DNA of 8,613 nt from an uncultured Ileibacterium sp. (GTDB taxonomy: Bacteria; Bacillota; Clostridia; Peptostreptococcales; Anaerovoracaceae): the NCBI GenBank assembly GCA_902488835.1, contig CABTXQ010000042.1, positions 1 through 8,613 of the forward strand. Direction: 5' to 3'. The notes below the pieces were generated by a model. The model was not told the origin of the DNA. It ran no database searches and saw only the letters and a program-made list of their open reading frames with translations. This document shows, in pieces, positions 1-4,109 of the stretch. Each line of letters begins with the position of its first letter. Within the stretch, counting starts at the first letter, position 1. The position numbers were made by a program, and so were the translations under genes.

Positions 1-801
1 ACCCCTATACCAAGAACTTTGGCAACCACATTGTTTGGAGACATGGATTTTTCTATAATTAAAACCATGCCTAGCGGAAGAAAGAAGATAATTACAAGAG
101 CTTTATCTTCAAGCAATAGAGAACTTGCATATAGAGCGGTTTATAACGAAATAGAAAAAGGGCACCAAGCATATATTGTTGCTCCTGCAATTGATGATGA
201 TAATGATCATGAACTTAAATCAACGGAAAAACTCTATTATGAGATGAAAAAGAAGTTCAATGATAGAACTGTAGGACTTATTCATGGAAGGCTTAGACCG
301 GAGGAGAAAGAACTGGTCATGCAAAAGTTTACTCTAGGTGAAATAGATATCCTTGTCTCTACAGTTGTGATAGAAGTGGGAATTGATGTAAAGAATGCAA
401 CGATAATAGTGATAGAAAATGCAGAAAGATATGGACTTGCACAACTTCATCAATTAAGAGGAAGAATAGGAAGGAGTTATTTACAAAGCTATTGCTATTT
501 GATTAGGTATAGTGATTCAGATAATGCCATATCTCGAATAAACGCTATGGTCAAACTTTCAGATGGATTTGAAATCAGTGAGGAGGATTTCAAGCTTAGA
601 GGTCCAGGTGATATCAGAGGTACTATTCAGCATGGCAACTCAGGAGATTTGATAAGAAATATTTACATGTATGAAGATTTGCTTGAAATATGCACTGAAG
701 ATGCAATCGATATAATTAATAGTGATTTTAAGACAATTGATAAGGAAATACTGGAATCTTATACATCAGGCATTTATAACGATTACAGCTATGTCATATA
801 A
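1..801 (+). CDS. recG: ATP-dependent DNA helicase RecG, C-terminal part (5' end outside window)
   Basis: RecG is a superfamily 2 helicase that remodels stalled replication forks and drives branch migration of Holliday junctions. The open frame runs from base 1 with no real start. The first residues TPIPRTLA are the tail of helicase motif III (usually TATPIPRT), so the wedge domain and motifs I-II lie upstream of the window. In fragment numbering, motif IV is near QAYIVAP (56-62), with HG at 96-97. Motif V is STVVIEVGID (120-129) and motif VI is QLHQLRGRIGR (148-158). The RecG-specific TRG region follows, DFKLRGPGD (196-204). An internal TTG at base 19 could be mistaken for a start, but the family match continues upstream of it. 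The stop at 799-801 lies 23 bases before rsmD, a common neighbour in Firmicutes. The last 60 residues diverge from what I remember of the family, but the length is normal. Identity is very secure. Confidence 0.97.
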   Translation, partial: TPIPRTLATTLFGDMDFSIIKTMPSGRKKIITRALSSSNRELAYRAVYNEIEKGHQAYIVAPAIDDDNDHELKSTEKLYYEMKKKFNDRTVGLIHGRLRPEEKELVMQKFTLGEIDILVSTVVIEVGIDVKNATIIVIENAERYGLAQLHQLRGRIGRSYLQSYCYLIRYSDSDNAISRINAMVKLSDGFEISEEDFKLRGPGDIRGTIQHGNSGDLIRNIYMYEDLLEICTEDAIDIINSDFKTIDKEILESYTSGIYNDYSYVI

Positions 802-824
802 TTTATACAAAATGTGGAGGATAA

Positions 825-1382
825 ATGAGGATCGTATCTGGCGAATACAAATACAGAAAAATTGAAATACCGAAAGAAATAAGACCAACAACAGAGAAGG
901 TTAGAGAGGCTGTATTCAGTATTCTTTCATTTAAAGTTGAGAATTCTGTGATACTTGATCTTTTTGCAGGCTCAGGATCACTTGGCCTTGAAGCATTAAG
1001 TCGGGGTGCAGCTAAATGCTATTTTAACGAGAATAAAAAAAATATCTTAGAAATTCTAAAAGAAAACATTCACTCATGTAGGGCGGAAGATAAGAGTATT
1101 GTAATGAATTCTGATTTTAGACAAGGTATAGGAATGATAAATGATAAGCTTGACATAGTCTTTATTGATCCTCCATATAAGGATGGATACAATAATGAAT
1201 GGTATGAAAAATCTATGAAACTTATCGAAGATAAAGGCCTTGCAAAAGACGGTACGATTGTTGTTGCTGAACACCTTGATAAGTACTCACTTGATGAGAA
1301 ATATGGATCATTTAAGATGATAAAAAATAAGAAATATGGTTCCATAGGAATCAATATATATGTTTATGAGGAAAAAAGATAA
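825..1382 (+). CDS. rsmD: 16S rRNA (guanine(966)-N2)-methyltransferase RsmD
   Basis: RsmD transfers a methyl group from S-adenosylmethionine to N2 of G966 (E. coli numbering) of 16S rRNA, near the P site of the 30S subunit. The 185-residue product has the family length. It opens with MRIVSGEYKYRKI, followed by the conserved RPTTEKVREAVFSIL (20-34). The SAM-binding motif I is DLFAGSGSLGLEALSRGA (45-62), and E69 sits where an acidic residue contacts the SAM ribose. The catalytic N-methyltransferase motif IV, DPPY, is at 115-118. The C-terminus KKYGSIGINIY is typical (the family often has kkYGdt.l.iY). The start is the ATG at 825, with GGAGG at 816-820 only 4 bases upstream. The gene lies 23 bases after recG, so the two are probably co-transcribed. 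No terminator is visible after it. Nothing is odd about it; reverse-strand frames within it are shadows. Confidence 0.96.
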   Translation: MRIVSGEYKYRKIEIPKEIRPTTEKVREAVFSILSFKVENSVILDLFAGSGSLGLEALSRGAAKCYFNENKKNILEILKENIHSCRAEDKSIVMNSDFRQGIGMINDKLDIVFIDPPYKDGYNNEWYEKSMKLIEDKGLAKDGTIVVAEHLDKYSLDEKYGSFKMIKNKKYGSIGINIYVYEEKR

Positions 1383-1413
1383 TAATACTAGTTATTGAAT
1401 TAATCTAAAATTA

Positions 1414-1442
1414 TTGCAATCACTGATATCCTTTGCTAAAAT
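1414..1442 (+). promoter_or_regulatory. Possible sigma-A promoter upstream of coaD
   Basis: TTGCAA (1414-1419) and TAAAAT (1437-1442) are separated by exactly 17 bases, in the 66-base AT-rich gap between rsmD and coaD. They match the consensus at 4 of 6 and 5 of 6 positions. Transcription would begin near 1449, right at the Shine-Dalgarno, giving a leader of only about 15 bases. In DNA this AT-rich such a match can arise by chance. coaD may equally be read through from recG-rsmD, since no terminator separates them. Confidence 0.35.
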
Positions 1443-1450
1443 AACAATGT

Positions 1451-1455
1451 GGAGG
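1451..1455 (+). promoter_or_regulatory. Ribosome binding site that sets the TTG start of coaD
   Basis: GGAGG lies 8 bases before the in-frame TTG at 1464. The longest open frame would start at GTG 1449, but that codon is part of the Shine-Dalgarno itself (GTGGAGG) and has no ribosome binding site of its own. The nearby ATGs at 1447 and 1459 are out of frame. The TTG therefore is the most likely start and gives a protein that begins just before the conserved GSFDPITNGH. Confidence 0.85.
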
Positions 1456-1463
1456 CGAATGAT

Positions 1464-1955
1464 TTGGATAAAAGAACAGCATTGTATGCAGGATCATTTG
1501 ATCCAATTACAAATGGACATTTCGATATTATAAGGCGGGCATCAAATATCTTTGATGAATTAACGGTCGGGATAATTTCGGGACTTAAATCATCGCTATT
1601 TACACTGGAAGAAAGAAAGAATATAGTTTCTGATGTTGTAAGTGATTTTGGCAACGTTAAGGTATCTACATTTGATGGACTTCTTGCAGATTATGTCAAA
1701 GAAGAAGGCTTTACCTATGTCGTAAGAGGTCTAAGGAATACAGAAGATTTTAATTATGAGATTCAAATGGCTCAAATCAATGCAAGACTTTTTGAAGGTG
1801 TTTCAGAAACCATATTTTTAATGACAGATCCAAGATATTCTTTTATAAGTTCGTCAATGGTGAAGGAAGTTGCAATGTATGGCGGAGATATAAGTGGAAT
1901 GCTCCCTTTACCTTCGGAGAGAAAACTTCTTGATAAGTTCAGATTAGATTATTAA
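1464..1955 (+). CDS. coaD: Phosphopantetheine adenylyltransferase (CoaD)
   Basis: CoaD catalyses the fourth step of coenzyme A synthesis in the cytoplasm: ATP plus 4'-phosphopantetheine gives dephospho-CoA and pyrophosphate. Translation from TTG 1464 gives 163 residues, the usual family length (about 160). The nucleotidyltransferase signature GSFDPITNGH is at 10-19, with the T/HxGH motif as T16-N-G-H19. RGLR (88-91) carries the arginines that bind nucleotide and substrate, and it is followed by the typical DFNYEIQMAQIN. The second nucleotide-binding motif is ISSSMVKEV, starting at 128. K42, in the stretch LKSSLF, lies where the family has a substrate-binding lysine. The longer frame from GTG 1449 adds five residues encoded by the ribosome binding site and is rejected. 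rsmD-coaD adjacency is widely conserved in Firmicutes and supports the call. No key residue is missing. Confidence 0.97.
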   Translation: MDKRTALYAGSFDPITNGHFDIIRRASNIFDELTVGIISGLKSSLFTLEERKNIVSDVVSDFGNVKVSTFDGLLADYVKEEGFTYVVRGLRNTEDFNYEIQMAQINARLFEGVSETIFLMTDPRYSFISSSMVKEVAMYGGDISGMLPLPSERKLLDKFRLDY

Positions 1956-1958
1956 TAT
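1930..1958 (+). promoter_or_regulatory. Weak promoter candidate for the coiled-coil gene
   Basis: TTGATA (1930-1935, 5 of 6 to the -35 consensus) and TAATAT (1953-1958, 4 of 6 to the -10 consensus) are 17 bases apart and straddle the end of coaD. Transcription would start near 1965, about 60 bases before the next gene, in an AT-rich gap of 70 bases (1956-2025). I see no hairpin or terminator in that gap. The call rests on spacing and partial matches only, and read-through from coaD is just as likely. Confidence 0.25.
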
Positions 1959-2025
1959 AAGATTTTAATAACCATAAAGATAATTATATTACAAGATTTA
2001 CTTTTTATAAGTAGGAGGACAGATC

Positions 2026-2577
2026 ATGAGCGATGCTTCAATTAAAGTTATATCATTACTGGATGAACTTGAGGAATTGATTTCAAATGCATCAAGAGTT
2101 CCATTCTCAGATAAGGCGGTTGTCGATTCAGAAGAAATAGATCAGATAATTGCTGATATAAGGACAAATATGCCTAAGGATCTACAGCAGGCAAGATGGA
2201 TAAATACAGAGCAAGATAGAATAATGGCTGAAGCTAAGGCTGAATATGACAAGATCATAGTTTCGGCAAAGAAGCAGGCAGAATTTCTTGTTGAAGATGC
2301 AGCAATTAAACGTGAAGCATCAAAAAGGGCTGATGCACTGACAGCGGAGTCTGAGAACAGGAATAGATTCCTTAAATTAAAAACCTATGAATATATTGAT
2401 GAGCAGTTATTCAATCTTCAGACTGAGATTCAGAAAATTGTTGGAGAATTCTTGCAGCCTATGAATGAAAAGGTTATGAAGATGTTAAGTGAAATGAATG
2501 AAGAAGTTAATGCCAACCGTCAAGAGATGTCAAGACTCTCTAACGGTATTAAGGATGATGCAGAAAAAGAGCAGTAG
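2026..2577 (+). CDS. Conserved coiled-coil protein next to coaD, DivIVA/SepIVA-like or ATP-synthase-b-like; function unknown
   Basis: The product is a soluble, highly charged protein of 183 residues with no signal peptide or membrane segment. A short N-terminal helix, LLDELEELI (11-19), is followed by a conserved-looking block VPFSDKAVVDSEEI (25-38), then RTNMPKDLQQARW (46-58). A long Ala/Glu/Lys-rich stretch from about 59 to 175 should form a coiled coil. From memory, proteins of this layout sit beside coaD in many Clostridia and are often labelled 'ATPase' because the helix resembles ATP synthase b/E stalk subunits. A related layout occurs in actinobacterial proteins next to the YceD/DUF177 gene, including the mycobacterial septal factor SepIVA. 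A structural or division role is therefore an inference, not a demonstration. The start is the ATG at 2026, with GGAGG at 2014-2018, 7 bases upstream. The stop is 2 bases before tmcAL, which implies translational coupling. Confidence 0.9.
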   Translation: MSDASIKVISLLDELEELISNASRVPFSDKAVVDSEEIDQIIADIRTNMPKDLQQARWINTEQDRIMAEAKAEYDKIIVSAKKQAEFLVEDAAIKREASKRADALTAESENRNRFLKLKTYEYIDEQLFNLQTEIQKIVGEFLQPMNEKVMKMLSEMNEEVNANRQEMSRLSNGIKDDAEKEQ

Positions 2578-2579
2578 AG

Positions 2580-3734
2580 ATGAAAACTCTTGGCATCGTG
2601 GCCGAATATAATCCTTTTCACTATGGACACAAATATCAATTAGAAGCATCCGCAAAGAGTTCTCTTGCGGATGTTGTTGTAGTTGCATTAAGTGGTAACT
2701 ATGTTCAAAGAGGCGAACTTGCCATTTGCGATAAGTGGATGAGAACATTGATGGCATTAAAAAATGGTGCCGATCTGGTAGTTGAGATTCCCACATATTT
2801 CTGCCTAAGTAATGCAGGATCATATGCGAGAGCCGGAATAGAGATCTTCAAAAATATGGGTGCTATTGATGAAATTGCATTTGGAAGTGAATCAGGAGAT
2901 ATATGTTTAATAAGAAGAGCTGCACAAATTCTAGATGATGAAAATGACCATATTATTGATATTATCAATAAATATAAGTCTAAAGGATTTTCCTATCCAA
3001 GAGCAAGACAGAAAGCAATTGAACAAATAACAAAGTCTGATAATTTTTTCGAAATACTTTCCTCACCAAATGATACACTTGGAATGGAATACCTTCGTAA
3101 CTGGTCTGACAAACCGGCAACTTGTATAAAAAGGAATGATATAAGTGCAAAAGAGATAAGAGAATCAATACTGAACGGTAATTACAGATCTAAAACATTG
3201 CCAAAAAATGTTGAGGAGATACTTTTTAGAGACATAAATCCATTAAAATATGGCAAATTTTTAACTGAAAGAGAGAATAAAGTCTTTGAAATTGCAAGAT
3301 ATATAATAATAAAAGAAGAGACTGAATATCTTGAAGAAATGCCTCAAGCAGGAGAGGGTTTATCAAACAGACTAAAAAAATCAGCATTAAAGGCAAAAAA
3401 TCTCAATGAGCTCATTGAATTTACAAAAAGCAAAAGATATACATATTCAAGAATTTCCAGGCTTATTTATCAAATTTTGCTTGGAATGAATAGGGACGAT
3501 GAGAAAAGACTTGAATATATAAGAATACTTGGATTTAATGATATGGGAAAAAGTTTGCTTTTTAATATTAAAAAAAATAAGACAAATTCGTTACCTATAG
3601 TTACAAATATTAATAAATTTTATCAAAAGGAATTATTCGATTTTGAAATTAAAGCAACCAACCTTTACAATGTTTTGAACGAGCTTGATTTGGCTCGTAA
3701 TCATGAACTTAGAAAAAACATTGAAATCCTCTAA
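2580..3734 (+). CDS. tmcAL: tRNA(Met) cytidine acetate ligase TmcAL (YlbM family)
   Basis: TmcAL forms N4-acetylcytidine at the wobble position (C34) of elongator tRNA-Met, using acetate and ATP through an acetyl-adenylate. This keeps AUG decoding accurate. The 384-residue product is close to the usual 390-415. The N-terminal nucleotidyltransferase-like domain has EYNPFH-Y-GH, with the HxGH motif at 14-17. The family blocks SGNYVQRG (38-45), KWMRTLMALKNGADLVVEIP (52-71) and FGSESGD (101-107) follow. LGMEYL (167-172) and SAKEIRES (189-196) correspond to the second nucleotide-binding region. The C-terminal half carries GLSNRLKK, KRYTYSRI and LGFNDMGK, all typical of the family. The ATG lies only 2 bases after the upstream stop, and the AGAG just before it is a poor ribosome binding site, so translation is probably coupled to the coiled-coil gene. 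There is no clear terminator after the stop. Older annotations call it 'nucleotidyltransferase'. Confidence 0.95.
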   Translation: MKTLGIVAEYNPFHYGHKYQLEASAKSSLADVVVVALSGNYVQRGELAICDKWMRTLMALKNGADLVVEIPTYFCLSNAGSYARAGIEIFKNMGAIDEIAFGSESGDICLIRRAAQILDDENDHIIDIINKYKSKGFSYPRARQKAIEQITKSDNFFEILSSPNDTLGMEYLRNWSDKPATCIKRNDISAKEIRESILNGNYRSKTLPKNVEEILFRDINPLKYGKFLTERENKVFEIARYIIIKEETEYLEEMPQAGEGLSNRLKKSALKAKNLNELIEFTKSKRYTYSRISRLIYQILLGMNRDDEKRLEYIRILGFNDMGKSLLFNIKKNKTNSLPIVTNINKFYQKELFDFEIKATNLYNVLNELDLARNHELRKNIEIL

Positions 3735-3750
3735 AAATTAAATGCAAGAA

Positions 3751-3779
3751 TTGACAATCAACTTATAAATGTTTATAAT
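3751..3779 (+). promoter_or_regulatory. Perfect-consensus sigma-A promoter of rpmF
   Basis: TTGACA (3751-3756) and TATAAT (3774-3779) both match the housekeeping consensus at every position and are separated by the ideal 17 bases. An A/T-rich stretch just upstream (about 3731-3750) could act as an UP element. Transcription should start near 3786, giving a leader of about 60 bases before rpmF. The -35 box lies at the centre of a small palindrome (ATTGACAAT, 3750-3758), probably by chance. This is by far the strongest promoter in the window, which fits a ribosomal protein gene. Confidence 0.9.
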
Positions 3780-3804
3780 AAATAGCGTTGCAATTGAGAT
3801 GATT

Positions 3805-3821
3805 CTTCGCATTATGCGGAG
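3805..3821 (+). other. Small hairpin in the rpmF leader
   Basis: CTTCGCA (3805-3811) and TGCGGAG (3815-3821) can pair over 7 base pairs, one of them G-U, around a TTA loop. The hairpin lies in the middle of the predicted leader, 9 bases upstream of the Shine-Dalgarno. No T-tract follows, so it is not a terminator. It might stabilise the mRNA or serve in regulation, but there is no direct sign of either. Confidence 0.5.
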
Positions 3822-3830
3822 TTTATAAGT

Positions 3831-3839
3831 AAGGAGGTG
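3831..3839 (+). promoter_or_regulatory. Near-perfect Shine-Dalgarno of rpmF
   Basis: AAGGAGGTG is a 9-base complement to the 3' end of 16S rRNA. Its GGAGG core (3833-3837) ends 8 bases before the ATG at 3846. It is the strongest ribosome binding site in the window and fits very high expression of a ribosomal protein. Confidence 0.93.
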
Positions 3840-3845
3840 TAGGCG

Positions 3846-4028
3846 ATGGCAGTACCTAAGAGGAAAACATCGAAAGCTAGAACGAGCAGCAGGAAGTCTG
3901 CAAATATGAAGATGGACGCTCCGGGACTTTCAATTTGTCCTCAGTGTCACGAAGCAAAACTTCCACATAGAGTTTGTCCGAACTGTGGATACTACGATGG
4001 CAAAGATGTAGTTAACGCAGCTGAATAA
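3846..4028 (+). CDS. rpmF: 50S ribosomal protein L32
   Basis: L32 (bL32) is a small protein of the large ribosomal subunit. The 60-residue product begins with the family hallmark MAVPKRKTSKART, a basic tail rich in Lys, Arg and Ser that threads into rRNA. Two CxxC pairs follow, C31-P-Q-C34 and C44-P-N-C47, which together form a zinc ribbon. This is therefore the zinc-binding form, not the Cys-less paralogue that some bacteria make under zinc limitation. CPNCGYYDGKDVV is the usual C-terminal block. The gene stands alone, with its own consensus promoter, strong ribosome binding site and terminator. In most Firmicutes rpmF directly follows a YceD/DUF177 gene and often precedes plsX; here tmcAL is upstream and ftsK downstream. 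The identity is certain. Confidence 0.98.
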   Translation: MAVPKRKTSKARTSSRKSANMKMDAPGLSICPQCHEAKLPHRVCPNCGYYDGKDVVNAAE

Positions 4029-4040
4029 TAAGGCTTAACT

Positions 4041-4074
4041 AATGGTCCCGGCGAAGAGCCTTGGACCATTTTTT
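4041..4074 (+). terminator. Intrinsic (rho-independent) terminator after rpmF
   Basis: AATGGTCC (4041-4048) pairs perfectly with GGACCATT (4063-4070). Inside it, GGC (4050-4052) and GCC (4058-4060) extend the stem beyond a small bulge, leaving a GAAGA loop. A run of six T follows (4069-4074). It lies 12 bases after the rpmF stop. An alternative helix, AAGGCT (4030-4035) with AGCCTT (4057-4062), would enclose the left arm and could compete with or pseudoknot into the terminator. Confidence 0.9.
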
Positions 4075-4096
4075 ATCATATTAAATATGTCTTGAT

Positions 4097-4101
4097 GGGA
4101 G
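4097..4101 (+). promoter_or_regulatory. Ribosome binding site that sets the ATG start of ftsK
   Basis: GGGAG lies 8 bases before the ATG at 4110. The frame is open back to a TTG (4092) and an ATG (4095), but neither has a ribosome binding site in front, and both lie just upstream of or overlap this one. The ATG at 4110 (MPKSNKNF) is therefore preferred. Confidence 0.75.
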
Positions 4102-4109
4102 AATTTTAT

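Noticed and set aside
19..21. TTG at base 19 as a genuine start of a short RecG-like gene
   Set aside because: The frame is open from base 1, and the preceding residues TPIPRT belong to helicase motif III, so the gene is simply cut by the window edge.
1383..1413. Imperfect palindrome TAATACTAGTTATT after rsmD as a terminator or operator
   Set aside because: The stem is short and AT-only at its ends, has mismatches and lacks a following T-tract.
1449..1463. GTG start for coaD
   Set aside because: The codon is part of the Shine-Dalgarno sequence, has no ribosome binding site of its own, and would add five residues not typical of CoaD.
2530..2968. Two reverse-strand open frames over the start of tmcAL
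   Set aside because: Both overlap the conserved HxGH-containing domain of TmcAL and look like low-quality translated antisense. There is no supporting start signal or family match.
3803..3835. Pairing of TTCTT (3803-3807) with AAGGA (3831-3835) that would hide the rpmF Shine-Dalgarno
   Set aside because: It is only five pairs, including one G-U, across a 23-base loop, too weak to propose as a switch without comparative support.
4092..4109. TTG 4092 or ATG 4095 as the ftsK start
   Set aside because: No ribosome binding site precedes either codon, while GGGAG at 4097-4101 is well placed for ATG 4110.
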